From positions 1,364,001 through 1,428,000 of the forward strand of contig CP087209.1 in NCBI GenBank assembly GCA_020912385.1: a stretch of DNA of 64,000 nucleotides, written 5' to 3'. The stretch comes from Neofusicoccum parvum (Eukaryota; Ascomycota; Dothideomycetes; Botryosphaeriales; Botryosphaeriaceae). The position numbers and the translations under genes were made by a program. The notes beneath the pieces were generated by a model. The model did not search any database, was not told the DNA's origin, and saw nothing but the letters and a program-made list of their open reading frames with translations. Below, piece after piece: positions 49,786 to 60,806 of this stretch (position 1 is its first letter; each line of letters opens with the position of its first letter).

Positions 49786-50346
49786 GCTTACCTTTAATGG
49801 AGATTTTCCTGCCCTGCTCTTCGCAACTCGGTGCCCTTGATCTAGATCTTGCCTCCGTACAGTGGGTATGCCCTGAGGCTCCCGAGATGTTCCGTTACCC
49901 GTCGTCTAGGCTGTCGGAGCCCACGTGAGCGCGCGCGAATAGTTTCCTCTCCGAGAGTTCTGGCTTTGCTATGCCCTGTCCGTCTTCCGCCGTTGCGAGG
50001 GTCGTCGTTGGTCCAGCTGTACGGTCTCGTGATTGCAGCTTGGGGCCTTGAAGCGGTCGATGGCTACAATAAGCGTGAGAGAAAGCCCTAGTTGTCAGTC
50101 TGGAAAAGTCGTCTAAGGAGGTCAATGCAGAGCAGTGCTAGCGTGTTAGTATCCCAAACGACTGCATACTCTCCAATACCTGTCTACCCAGCGCACAGGG
50201 GTTCAGAAAAAAGAAGAATTTTTCAGCATTCAAGGAATTGCTATTAGGTTTTTCGAACCTATTTTCCCCTCGTGATGCCGTGATGCCGTTTTCGCTGAAA
50301 AAAGGCGCCAATCCCCCCATGAAGAACCCCGCTCGTCACGACACAT

Positions 50347-51187
50347 TTACTCCTCGAGGATGTTGCCCCTCTCCGAAACGTACAGACCGTCCAAGAACTG
50401 TGCCAATTGTCAGCCATCCAACCGCAAGACGGCCTGCACACGATTTCACTTACCTTACGGATATCCTTGTTCCTCACACGGCACACCTGCTGGATGTCTG
50501 CGGCGCTCTGGGAGACGTTCTCGAGGTCGTTGCCGGTAAGCTGGAGCTCGTCCTTGACGTTCTTCGACGCCTCGACGTCGACACCGGGGTGCATCACGAC
50601 CCTGCGGACGTACTTCTCGCCCAAGAAGTTGCTGCAGCCCTTGTCAGCCCTATCCATCCGCGCAAATTTTTCCCACACGATCCCTCTCCGCCTGCATAGG
50701 TCCACATACCGGATCTCAACCTCGAACAGGCCAGTCTCGTTGTTCTTGTCGATGTTGACGTTGATGGGGAAATGGGCGTAGACGTAGCGCATCTTGTACT
50801 TGAAACCCTTGGTGACACCAATAATCAAGTTGTTGATGATGGTGCGGACGGTGCGGAGGGTAGCGACGCTCTTGCGTGCGCCATGGTGGAGCTCGATGTT
50901 GATGACGTCCTTCTTGGGGTGGGTGAACGAAACCGCGAGATGGCCGAGGTCCTTGATCAGCTTGCCTGGAGTAACGGTCAATCTCTCTGCTCGTGTCGCA
51001 TGGGCTCGCGGGCGTGCGTACCGCGGGGACCCTCAACGGTGACAACCCTCGTCTTGATGGAGACCTTCACTGCGAATCGCGATGCCAGTTAGCCGGGCCT
51101 GTGTCTGCGTGTCGATGCGCGCGGCGCGGGCATGTACTCACCACCCTCGGGGATGGTCAGCGACTCGGAGCTGTGGATGTACTTCAT
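50347..51187 (-). CDS. rpl9: 60S ribosomal protein L9 (uL6)
   Basis: Exons 51142-51187, 51022-51069, 50710-50965, 50454-50631 and 50347-50397 give 192 residues (yeast 191). uL6 sits near the base of the stalk of the large subunit. The text runs [95 protein letters not shown] and ends [16 protein letters not shown]. Both halves of the duplicated L6 fold are present. Four short introns in a small ribosomal gene are normal for filamentous ascomycetes. The intron at 50632-50709 is open in frame, so an unspliced reading would add 26 residues; conservation requires its removal. Confidence 0.97.
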
Positions 51188-51673
51188 GGTGAGTCGATTG
51201 GAGGCGTGTCCTGGAGGGTCGTCGTCGTCTGTCGTCGTCGCTACTCGCCCGTCACGATCTTTCGTGGAATTTCTGGTGGGTGAGGCCGATCCAGCATAAG
51301 CGAGCCGACTGGTTTTTCCGCGCCGTTTGCACTGGCGCGCAGCCGCACACGTGATCGTCAAAAATCCCAGCGTGTGCCCTGCGCACCCGAAGGGAACACC
51401 AACCGGCCAGACTCTGCCGCGCTCATTTCTCCTGGTCCGAGCCATCCGCGTCTATTGCCGAGCTCCAAGCCGCCCTCTCGCATCAGACACGCTTCGTGCC
51501 GGAGAGCCAGCATCACCCCCTACGTGATTCGATCCTTGATCAAAGGGCAATTCGAGTGTTCAATCAGTTCATTACTCATTGTTACGTTGTATTTGTTATG
51601 GCTATTTACTAAATGCAACCTTGACCGTCCCGAGATCCTCGAATTCCACAATGAAATAGTAGCACCTCGGCAT
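51188..51673. other. Intergenic spacer, rpl9 promoter
   Basis: About 490 bases with the rpl9 promoter and the 3' end of the DUF4188 gene. No gene seen. Confidence 0.6.
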
Positions 51674-52992
51674 TCAAACAGCACTGAGCCGACCGTAGTT
51701 CTCGTATGGATCGTCGTTATACTTCTCGTGCTCTTTGGCATCTGAGCCAGTCGCTGACATCCGTCCTGCACTGGTCTTCAAAGGACCTCTACGCGCATCC
51801 ACGATGGGGTAGTAATACGCCTTCTCGCCGGCCTTGACATCAAGCGCGTCATTGTCCTTCTCAAGCGTGAGTGGGACGGTTGTTGCAGCTATCAGGGATG
51901 TCAGCACACTGTCTCCCACGGCCCAGACACTGAAGTAAACTTACCAAGACCGCGCGGGTGCGAGTTGACGTAAATCCCCTTATCGAGATGTCAGCTTCTG
52001 TCTCAACCTCTCCTCCAGTGGTTATTGGCGTCTCACCTCCCAATTTCCAGCGGGAACGCGGAACACCTCGTGCCAAATGCTGAGGTGCTTGAACTTGGCC
52101 AGATTCTTGTTCCACCAGTTCCAGCCTTCGCGATGCAGAGGGTCATGCGCAAACTTGTGCAGTCCCCTGAAACGAATATCAACGCAGGTTCACCGAACAA
52201 GGGACAAGAGCCGATACATACTCGGTATTTTCAAAGAACATGACCGTCATGACCTCACTGTTAGTCGACGTCTCACCCAGAACTGAGTATTGGGTCATGC
52301 CCATGAGACCGTAGTCCTCCGAGCGTTCTGAGAAAGAGGTCAGCTTCAGGGATATGACCCTTGATACTCAACCCGGTCGCTTACTCTCGGCGTCCTTGCA
52401 CATTTCGGTGAAAAAGTCCCCCAGTTCTTTGTTGCCGGGTGCGAACATTCCCATGGGACTATCCTGGGTCAACCACTTGATTCTGTGGACAGGTACACCA
52501 TGGGACTCACTGATTGCATCTCGCCCCGATGTGGAAAACGACAATGTCCCTGTTCGCAGTCTTTCCTCTGTATTTGCCTTCGGCGTCGGGAAAGTGAGGG
52601 GCAAATTTGTTGAACACAACGCCTTCCAATGCAGGGTTTGCTTTCACGCCGTTGGTGATGAGGGCCGCATCCACAACGCGGTAGAAGAGAAGTAGGAAGG
52701 CCGGCACGAACGCGATGCGGCCTGCGGCGAGGAAGAGCAGGCATTGGAAACAAGCTCCGACCGCTAGCCAGGAGGAGACCGTGAGCTGGTCACGAACAAG
52801 CTGTGTAATACGATCAGCTGCCCTGAGAGCCGGAAGATCGTGGTGACGGGCATGCGATACGCAGCAATGACGTAGGCAACTACTTACCGCGATCAAGTTC
52901 ACCGGCAGACCCCATTCCGTCTTCTTCGCACTCAACACCTGCTGCGATACTGGCCTCTGCGGCAGTGGCTTGAGTAGAGGAACGTGCTCCAT
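51674..52992 (-). CDS. DUF4188-domain membrane protein (monooxygenase-like)
   Basis: Seven exons (52888-52992, 52511-52800, 52385-52458, 52222-52327, 52037-52166, 51945-51978, 51674-51888) give 317 residues. After a short N-terminus, residues about 44-75 are one or two membrane segments (SSWLAVGACFQCLLFLAAGR, VPAFLLLFY). The domain begins NRDIVVFHIGARCNHPMGMF and continues TSTNSEVMTVMFFENTEGLH, FAHDPLHREGWNWWN, HLSIWHEVFRVPAGNWEGIY, VNSHP and PIVDARRGPLKTSAGRM. This is the fungal DUF4188 family, a dimeric alpha-beta-barrel fold related to small monooxygenases, often seen beside oxidative enzymes. Splice sites at 52459-52510 and 52167-52221 were chosen to restore conserved CNHPMG and TEGLHKF. 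The biochemical role is unknown. Confidence 0.88.
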
Positions 52993-54104
52993 GTTGTGCG
53001 TTGTTGTTGTTGTCCGTGTTTCCGGATACGGGTATTCTTGAGGTTGTAGGTCGTAGCGCGCTTTGCAGTTCCACACAAATGCCGGGGCTGAACGGTTGAA
53101 GACCCCTCAGGTGTGCGACGTCAAAGTAGAGTGAGATGTCAGCCGGCTTGTCCTTTCTTATAACAAGCCGCTGTCGTCCGAGACTGCGGGAGGATTGCCC
53201 CGGACGCGCGGGCGTAGCTGTGGGATGGTTGCTCCGCCCGGCTGGTGCAGCTTACACTCACCGCACGTTGATTCGCGCGCGGTCCCCAAAGATTATGCCT
53301 AGCGCCCGCTTTTAGAAGTTGCTCTAATACTATTCCGGAAGCGAGGGATGGAGGAGCTGCCAGCAAAGCGTACGTATGCGCAGGATTGTGGCGTTCGTGG
53401 CTGGTAAGATGGCAGAACGGAGGGTTTCAAGGTAGCGAAGCAGGAAGCAAAATGCGCTCGGTCCTTGCCGAGTGAGATTTTAGCTGCAACGTGGGAGATC
53501 GAATGCCAGACGGGCCCTTGGGCCCAATTGGAGCTGGCTGAGGGGCTGGGCCGAACGGCGCTTACGGGCTAAAGACAGGCCGCATTGTGGCGCAGATCAG
53601 TCGTGCAGCTGCGCAGCTTGATGTCAGGGCGAATGCGACGGTTCTGCCTGGAGGGACACTAGTCATCTCTCTCGGATCGGGGAACGTTTCTTGAGTACTA
53701 CATCTGTTGCAGTATGCTCTACTGGGTGCTCAGAATCGGTGTCGTCGTGTTGTCCCGGCTATCGGCCGTTGCGGAGAGATAGTCCCCCCGGCGGTGGTCA
53801 ATGGCACTTTATATTCATGAAACATTCGAATGATAATTCGTAACGAAGTGTGTCGGGATGGTCGTCTGATCGCTGATAATAGGCAAAAGAAATGTATAAC
53901 AACCATGGCAATGCAAATGTAGCTGTGCACCGAGCCTATTCATCTCATTTTTGGGCACTGTTTTGCTATTGGATATCTAATTGTGGGCGCCTAAAGTAGC
54001 TTACAGATATATATACAACTGAATAATGAGATGAGAAATGCTATTGCTCCTTGTGTATGCTTCTTTCGCCCCTACAACTCTCGTTCTCCACTGCCTCTGC
54101 TCCC
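52993..54104. other. Intergenic region
   Basis: About 1.1 kb, with the DUF4188 promoter and the 3' end of the FAD monooxygenase gene. It becomes AT-rich from 53780. Nothing coding is evident. Confidence 0.55.
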
Positions 54105-55298
54105 TCACTCCGTCACCTCTGCGCCGATCGCGTTGTCCTTGACCTTCTCCCCCATTCTCCTCTTCTCCATCAAAAAGTTAAACCGTTTCGTCATAGCCTG
54201 CACACCACCACGGTCAAATCTACTGCGCATGCTATCCCACGTCATCTGCTGGACTTTCTCCGCCCGCGGGAACATCTTCTTCTCATACGCCCAAACGGCC
54301 CTGTCCAAATCCTCGCGGTCCGCTACAATCGCCTGCGCCAGCTCGAGCGCATCCCACATGGCCGAGTTGACTCCCTCGCCCGCAAACGGCGTCATCAGAT
54401 GCGCCGAATCGCCCAGCAGCGTGAAGCCGCGCCGATGCGGCCAGCGCATGCCGACAGGCAGCATGTACAGCGGACGCGGGATGATCTCGCCGTCCTCCCA
54501 CGCATCGATCACCCTCGTCAGCTTCTCCGGCCACGCCCTGAACTCGTCCTTCAGAGCCCGCTTCGCGGCGTCGCGGTCCGCCCAGTCGACGCCGCAGTCC
54601 TTGATCCAGCTCTCGGGCACGCGGCTGAAGGCGTAGGTGCGCACGCTGCGGTCGCCCTGGCGCTGGCTGGCCAGACAGTGGCCGTCCTCGTCGCCGAACG
54701 CGAAGTACGAGCCGTTGCCGATCGCGGCCGACAGCTCTGGGTGCGTCGTGTCCGGCTGCTTGAGCCACCACTCCAGCCCCGTGATGCCCGAGTAGAACGG
54801 CGCCACGGTGGACACGACCCTGCGCACCTTGGACCACGCGCCGTCGGCGCCGACCACCAGGTCGAAGCCGCGCTCGGTCGTGTGCTCGAAGTGCAGCGTG
54901 CCGTCGGCGTCGACGCGCTTCAGGGCGTGGCCCCAGCGGATGTACTCGCCCGGCAGGGAGTCCAGAAGCATGGCTCTGAGGACCGGTCGGTCGATTTCGG
55001 GGCGGCCTGTGTCCTCGCCTTTGACGTCGACGTGCTCCTTGCCGAACCGGTCTGCTAGGACAAGAGCTTCGCCGTCGTAGCGAGCGTGCTTTTCGAATTC
55101 GTCCCCGAGGCCTGCTTCATGGAGAGCTTTCTGGCCGGAATTCTCGCGCAGGTCGAGGCAACCGCCTGCGGTGTGACGGAATTGCCGGTCAGGATCTTTC
55201 TCGAAGATAGTGCTGGGAATGCCATTAACGTGGAGGAGGCGTGCTAGAGTCAGGCCGCCGGGGCCGGCGCCAATGATGGCAATCCTGGGTATAGACAT
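54105..55298 (-). CDS. FAD-dependent monooxygenase, TetX/salicylate-hydroxylase type
   Basis: An intronless gene of 397 residues from MSIPRIAIIG (an in-frame ATG at 55355 would add 19). The class A flavoprotein monooxygenase motifs are in order: the Rossmann GAGPGG at 10-15 (IAIIGAGPGGLTLARLL) with FEKD at the end of strand 2, GADGAWSKVRR (the DG motif) and GDSAHLMTPFAGEGVNSAM (GD motif contacting FAD). Length and the GNGSYFAFGD segment resemble the TetX-like branch (TetX about 388). Such enzymes use NAD(P)H and O2 to hydroxylate aromatic or polyketide substrates; antibiotic inactivation cannot be assumed in a fungus. The lack of introns differs from its neighbours but proves nothing about transfer. 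It is adjacent to the DUF4188 gene on the same strand. Confidence 0.93.
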   Translation of the reverse strand: MSIPRIAIIGAGPGGLTLARLLHVNGIPSTIFEKDPDRQFRHTAGGCLDLRENSGQKALHEAGLGDEFEKHARYDGEALVLADRFGKEHVDVKGEDTGRPEIDRPVLRAMLLDSLPGEYIRWGHALKRVDADGTLHFEHTTERGFDLVVGADGAWSKVRRVVSTVAPFYSGITGLEWWLKQPDTTHPELSAAIGNGSYFAFGDEDGHCLASQRQGDRSVRTYAFSRVPESWIKDCGVDWADRDAAKRALKDEFRAWPEKLTRVIDAWEDGEIIPRPLYMLPVGMRWPHRRGFTLLGDSAHLMTPFAGEGVNSAMWDALELAQAIVADREDLDRAVWAYEKKMFPRAEKVQQMTWDSMRSRFDRGGVQAMTKRFNFLMEKRRMGEKVKDNAIGAEVTE

Positions 55299-56407
55299 GT
55301 CGTGGCGGTGGATCGAAATGAAGTATGTGGTGTATTCTTCTTCGGCAGGAACCATGAAAAGGTAGAAAGGAGATGGTGAAAGTGTAGGTGAGGAGGGCAC
55401 TTCAAAGGAATTGCTTGCTGATTATGCCCATATTGCAGAGAGGCCACAGTACTATTTATACAAAACTTCTGCCTTGTTGATATAGATCCACCACCCTTAA
55501 AAACGGTCCACGGAAGGTCCGCGGGCAGATGCACGCAGCCATCTGCATCCAACTGTTGCGCGGGAATAAGCTTCGTCATCTTGCTAGCGCCGGGAAGCAC
55601 GATCTGCCCGGGCGATTGGAGAGGCTTGTTTTTTGATGACTGCCTAAACGCGCGGACCCGCGTAGTTCGGCGGTGGCACAGCGTGTCGTGGTGTCGCAGG
55701 AGACCGAAGGCCGAGAGCGATGCACAAAGGCTGCATAACTGCACAAAACCTGCCCAACGCTGACTTCGGCCTTCGCGCAGTCCGTCGTTCGAGGCCGACT
55801 CCACAGCCAGCCCCGTTGCAGCACACGCAATTCAGGCGCTCGCCGCAACGGAATGGCGAGATGACTCGGCTTTCGGGACGTCCGATGGGCGGCTGTCCGG
55901 TTGGTGTCCAGTTTGATGTTGGCTTCCGCGCTTTTTTTTCTCGGCGGGAACGTAGATGCCGACCCTCCGCAACCCTTTCCTAATCTGTCAGGTTTGTATT
56001 GCACCTCTGGGCCAAGCTCTTATTCCCGAAAGAAATGCTAACAGAATCTCTTTCTTGTAGTGGGCTGGTAGATACTCGCGAATCATTCCGCCTGAGCATT
56101 AATGGCCCTGTACCAAGACTGTGTTTTCATGACACATCAGCAAAGGATCTTTCTCGAATGACGCAGTAAGAAAGTCTTCTTTCCATTACTTTTACCTATC
56201 CCGTTTACAACGATACTATGCATTGCTTTTCGTGTTATGCCCTTTGCCCCTCATGACTCCGTCCGAATGCGTTCCAGAAAACCTAGACAATGACCGTCCA
56301 CCCCGCGTCCCTTTTTAAGACTATACAAATTAAATAAGATGTCACTCCATGTCATACAAGCAGCCCATCAGAGCCCTCCGCCGGCCATGGGCACAGCACC
56401 CATCCAT
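55299..56407. other. Intergenic region upstream of the FAD monooxygenase
   Basis: About 1.1 kb. A minus-strand frame beginning near 55580 (MTKLIPAQQLDADGCVHL) is short and lies just upstream of the TATA box; it may be a uORF or gene relic. The rest shows nothing. Confidence 0.45.
55453..55460 (-). promoter_or_regulatory. TATA box of the FAD monooxygenase gene
   Basis: TATAAATA on the minus strand lies 155 bases upstream of the chosen ATG (55298) and about 98 upstream of the alternative at 55355. It is a canonical TATA match. With initiation 40-100 bases downstream, the ATG at 55298 would have a leader of ordinary length. Confidence 0.5.
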
Positions 56408-57089
56408 TCAGTCGTCCCAAACGGCCTTCTTCGCCTCCTCTTCCTTCTGCTTCGCAAGCGACGCCTCCTCCCTCTCCTTGTCCCGCCTCTTCCGCTCCTT
56501 CTCCCGCATCACGCGATCGTACTCCCTCTCCTCCTCCGTCCGCTTGGGCGCCCTGCTCCCGATGCCCGCCGCGATCATGCGCGCCGCCACCGACGTCGTC
56601 TTCTCGGGCCTGCGCGCGGGGCCACCACCGGCGCCGGGGGCCGCGCTGGCCGCTTGGGCGCCGCCCGCGCCGGCGAAGCGGGCGTCGATGCCGCCGTAGA
56701 CGCTGTCGAACTGCGGCGACGCGGGCGTGGGCGGCGGCGCCAGCGGGCCCTCCGACGCGTGCTTGTGCAGGGCGTTGATGGGCGAGGTGACGCTGTCCGG
56801 CTCCGTCTCGGTGCCCGACCCGTCCGAGTCGGAGGCCGCGTCCTCCCACGAGTCGGCGACGTCTGCCTTCTTTGTGGCGGCCTTCTTCGCGGCGGCCTTG
56901 GTGATGTCTTGCGGCGCGGGGGAGTGCGAGGGCGAAGGGCCGGTCGAGGTGGAGATCTTGAGGCTCGCGAGGGAGGCTTCGAGCTCTGTGGTCGCGTGTC
57001 AGTGAGTGCTGCTGCGCTGCTGCGGGACGCGGCCATTGGCGGCGACGAGACGTACCTGCCGAAGGAATGGCGGACGACATGCTGGACAT
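56408..57089 (-). CDS. Small conserved-looking fungal protein with charged coiled-coil tail
   Basis: Exons 57056-57089 and 56408-56985 give 203 residues. The N-terminus (MSSMSSAIPSAELEASLASL) is followed by an Ala/Pro/Ser-rich acidic region with DSWEDAASDSDGSGTETEPD. The last 65 residues are highly charged and probably form a single helix: KRTEEEREYDRVMREKERKR then REEASLAKQKEEEAKK, ending VWDD. The 70-bp intron is supported by frame and by GTACGT and CCACAG signals. I know this layout from uncharacterised fungal proteins but cannot name a family. A second start codon lies three codons downstream. Confidence 0.7.
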
Positions 57090-57785
57090 TCGAAAAGGAG
57101 GAGGCTCGGAAGCTGGAGGGTGTGCTGGGTGGCCTGAGGAGTAGCTGCGCGGAAGCGTTCAGAGCGGGGGAAAAGCGAGCGATGAGCTGTAGGAAAGGCC
57201 GAACGAGCGGAAGCAGCGGGTGAAAAATGCACAGGCGGGCGTGTCAATTGCGGCAGTCTGGGTCAAGCAGAGGGAGCACAGGTGTTGCTCAGCGCGCTGC
57301 CGGTCTTTTAAGGCGGCGTGTTGCTAATGATAGCTTGCGCTCGAGGTGCTTGCGCAGCTTGCGCAGCTTCCGCGTGCAAGCGACCAAGCGACCAAGCGGC
57401 GATCACACCGGGGTTTCTCCGCGTGGGGGAGCCCCTGCCGCGAGCCCACAAGTGTTGCGACACAGCAAGGCACGCAGGGCCGAGGCCAAAGGGGGCCGCG
57501 AAAGGGGGGCTCCGGCCACCACTTTGGCGCGCCGGCGGGGTACGACGCGCTACGTGAGACCCGAGGGCCGATGTCGCGCTGGCGCTGTGGCACTCCTCCA
57601 GCCGTCTTATTCCCACGCGAGTATTCCCGCCCGGCTTCACGTCTTATAGACCATGGATTGCATTTCATTTGGCCGTTCTCCTGTTTGTCCAAGAGCACGC
57701 TCGTGTTTCCCTGTGACTTTTCCTACGTGGCATTCTTCGGCGCCGTACGAGTAGACACGGGCGACCTGACTCCGGGCTGTGCACA
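57090..57785. other. Divergent promoter region
   Basis: About 700 bases between the charged-coil gene (-) and the fused ligase gene (+). It contains GC-rich sequence and no supported gene. Confidence 0.55.
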
Positions 57786-60080
57786 ATGCTGTCTCATCGC
57801 CTCTCCTCCATGACGTCGTGTGCCTCCTCACGGAGCATTCGTCTCTCGCGCAGTCCTGCTCTGCGTGCTGCCTTCTCTTCCACGCCCTCCCGGCCCTCCT
57901 ACGAAGACACCATCCAAAACCTGAAAATCGGCCGGCATACGCGAGTCATCTTCCAGGGTTTCACCGGCCGCCAGGCCACTGCCAACGCCAAAGAGTCGCT
58001 GGCCTGGGGCACCCAGATCGTCGGCGGCGTCAAGCCAGGGAGCGAAGGCGAGCACCTGGGGCTCCCTGTGCTACCAAGTGTCCGAGCTGCACAGGAGAAA
58101 CTGAAGCCAGATGCCACAGGTATCTACGTGGCGGCCCACCAGGCCACGGCTGCTATTGAGGAAGCCATTGAGGCTGAAATTCCATTGATCGTGGCTGTTG
58201 CTGAGCATATCCCTTTGCATGACATTTTAAGAGTAGGAAGCAGAACTTAACCTTAATCGTGTCATGAGCAGTTGCTGACGGGCCACAGATACACTCGATA
58301 CTCAGCACCCAGTCCAAATCCAGACTTGTGGGTGCAAATGCTCCGGGTATCATCTCGGCAATCGGACGTTGCCGGATTGGATTCCAGCCGCTGCCCTGCT
58401 TCAATCCCGGTCACATTGGCATCGTTGCCAAATCCGGGACTCTCAGCTATGAGACCGTTGCCTCAATCACTCGTGCGGGACTCGGCCAGAGTCTGTGCAT
58501 TTCCATGGGTGGTGACGTCATTGCTGGCACCAACCTCGTGGATGCTCTCAAAGTGTTTGAGCACGATCCGGATACCGAGGGCATCATTGTCGTCGGTGAA
58601 GTCGGTGGCCGTGCGGAAGAAGAAGCCGCCGAATGGATTAAGGCGTACAGACAGCGTACTGCCAAGCCAAAGTGAGTCAAACCCTCCCAATTATAGCTGG
58701 ACGTGTATTGACATTGACGTAGGCCAATCGCCGCCCTCGTTGGTGGTAAGCTTGCCGCGCCAGGCCGGGTGATGGGTCATGCAGGAGCCTGGGCGGCACC
58801 GGGTGAAAATTCCGCGGATGCAAAGGCCAGGATTCTCCAAGATGCTGGTGCAGTCATGGTAGACCATCCAGCCAAGTTTGGAAATGTGATGAAGGAACTT
58901 CTTGCAGAGAGCGGAAGAGACGTACAAAAGATTGTAAGAAAACAGAGAGAAGCAAATGCAGCGACTAAGAAACATACTTACTGTTCTGGTACAGCAATCT
59001 TCCGCATCCAACGCGGCCAACCAACGTCGGGGATACCACACCTCTCATCGTCCACGCCTACCTTCATCTGCCCTTCCTCCCCTAACTGCAAACTCGCAAC
59101 GACGCAGTCTCCACCTTAAAGCTTCCCAAGCCTCCTCTCTCCTCTCCGAACATGGCATCAAGACAACACGTGAACCCAACGAGAAAGAAGACTCCCGCTT
59201 CGTCTGCGTGACCATAGACCGCTCCGCCCGCTCCCCCTCCTTCGTCGTCTCCCCCTCCACGCACCCCCGCGACATCTACGACCGCATGCGCTACATCCCC
59301 TTCGACTACCGCACCGGCCCCACCCAAGAAACCCTTACGCGGGCCCTCGAGCTCCTCCAACTCGACGCCGCGCCGCCCGGCGCCAAAGCCGCGACCTACC
59401 AGCTCCTCCAGACGCTCTGGACGCTCTTCCACACGCACGAAGGCGTGAGCCTCTCGGCCAAGCTCGCCGTCGCCACCGACGCGGACAGCCTCCTCATCTA
59501 CGACGCGGACTTCAGCTTCGACGACGCGGCGTTCCGCTCGTGCAAGCGGCACGCGGCGCTGCACGCGCAGCGCGACACCTCGGCGGCCGCCATCGACGCG
59601 GCCGAGCTCTCCGCCGAGGCCGACGGGATCGTGTACATCAAGCTCGGCGACGGGGCGGCCGGGCACAACATCGGCACGCTGGTCAACGGCGCCGGCCTGG
59701 CCATGAACACCGTCGACGCGCTCGCCCTGCCGCCGCACCACGGCCGCGCCGCAAACTTCCTCGACACCGGCGGCAAGGCCACGTCCGAGACCGTCAAGCG
59801 CAGCTTCGAGCTGCTGCTGGCCGACCCCCGCGTCAGCGTCATCTTCGTCAACATCTTCGGCGGCTTGACCCTGTGCGACATGATCGCCAACGGCATCCTG
59901 CTGGCGTTCCGCGAGCTGGGGCTCGAGGAGCGCGGGATTCCGGTCGTGGTGCGGCTGCGCGGCACGAATGAGGAGGAGGGGCAGAAGATCGTGGCCGAGA
60001 GCGGGTTGAAGGTGTTCGCGTACGATGGGTTCGACGAGGCGGCGGCGAAGTGCGTCGAGCTGGCAAGGGAGAGGAGCTGA
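57786..60080 (+). CDS. Fused alpha-beta succinyl-CoA ligase-like protein, mitochondrial
   Basis: Exons 57786-58232, 58289-58671, 58723-58933 and 58995-60080 give 708 residues. The N-terminus is an Arg/Ser-rich mitochondrial presequence. Residues about 40-347 are a complete alpha subunit: CoA-binding KIGRHTRVIFQGFTGRQAT, VGANAPGIISAIGRCRIGF, AKSGTLSYETV, and the phospho-accepting histidine His296 in VMGHAGAWAAPGENSADAK. From about 385 a beta subunit follows (LHLKASQASSLLSEHGIKTT), ending with GAGLAMNTVDALALPPHHG, FLDTGGKATSETVK and VIFVNIFGGLTLCDMIANGI. The beta part is only about 324 residues: the first ATP-grasp segment with the nucleotide-binding lysine and the EINPL metal-site motif of normal beta subunits are not seen. 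Canonical ligases are two chains joining succinate and CoA. Activity of this form is uncertain. Confidence 0.87.
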
Positions 60081-60806
60081 GGTTGTGCTTTTGGATACGA
60101 TTGCTCTGCTTGTCAATAGTTCTGTCGACGTATTGTTGAGTTTACCTGTAGATGCGTTGAGTATATAGCAAAGAGGTTGGAGATAGGCACAATCAGAGTA
60201 GACTTGAAGTCGAGCAAGCGAAAACCTGATTGACGAGGCACGAGACGGACCGGAAGATTTGTTGAGATGCTGGACCTGCGATTGGCCGGACAATTACTCG
60301 ATACTGTCCGGAATTGCATGGGCAGTGAAACGGTGCCCGAAAGTAAACTTTGCTGCACGTGACCGGTCACAGGTGTGAGCTTCGGCAGTTCTGTGTCTTG
60401 CATGTACCGCCAAATTGCCATTGACTGTCTAATAGTATGTCTTGCAGAATGGGACCAAACCGGAATATACTGCCACGGAAGTCAATGAAGCGGCATTAAG
60501 GGGAGCCCAAAGTGAACTTGCAGTTGGAGGAGCCCTTTTTGTTCATATCTGTAGCTGTCGGCCGAGCAAAGGTCGTCATCTAAGATACACAAGAATCCTC
60601 CAAAAAAGAAAAAGAAGAGGAAAACCCGGTTTGACGCCCAGCGCGCCCAAGATATGCTCTCGTCCCTGCCTGAAACTCGCCGAAAGTTTGTGGATATCCG
60701 TCGTTTCCGCCGTCCATCGCTCCGCGTCGTATGCTCGTAACCCCGCCATGTTGATCGTGAAGGGCGTTTGAGAGTGGGACATTGCGTCCGTGCCGCGGAG
60801 CGTCGA
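60081..60806. other. Convergent intergenic region
   Basis: About 725 bases between the ends of the fused ligase gene and the SUMO gene. Frames present are short and unconvincing. Confidence 0.6.

Larger units (their letters stand above)
48549..50346. other. Convergent intergenic region with coding relics
   Basis: About 1.8 kb between the DUF6699 gene and rpl9. It includes two weak coding-like stretches listed separately and AT-rich sequence between 49300 and 49800. Confidence 0.5.

Noticed and set aside
50632..50709. Retained-intron extension of L9
   Set aside because: The frame stays open but adds 26 residues absent from all L9 proteins; GT-AG signals are present.
52473..52500. A 28-bp intron in the DUF4188 gene
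   Set aside because: Too short for splicing; the 52-bp intron 52459-52510 restores the conserved CNHPMG text instead.
54283..55058. Frames overlapping the FAD monooxygenase on both strands
   Set aside because: Shadows of the GC-rich coding strand.
56352..57036. Two long alternative minus-strand frames over the charged-coil gene
   Set aside because: Arg/Pro or Arg/His/Gly-rich shadows; the spliced frame gives a balanced protein.
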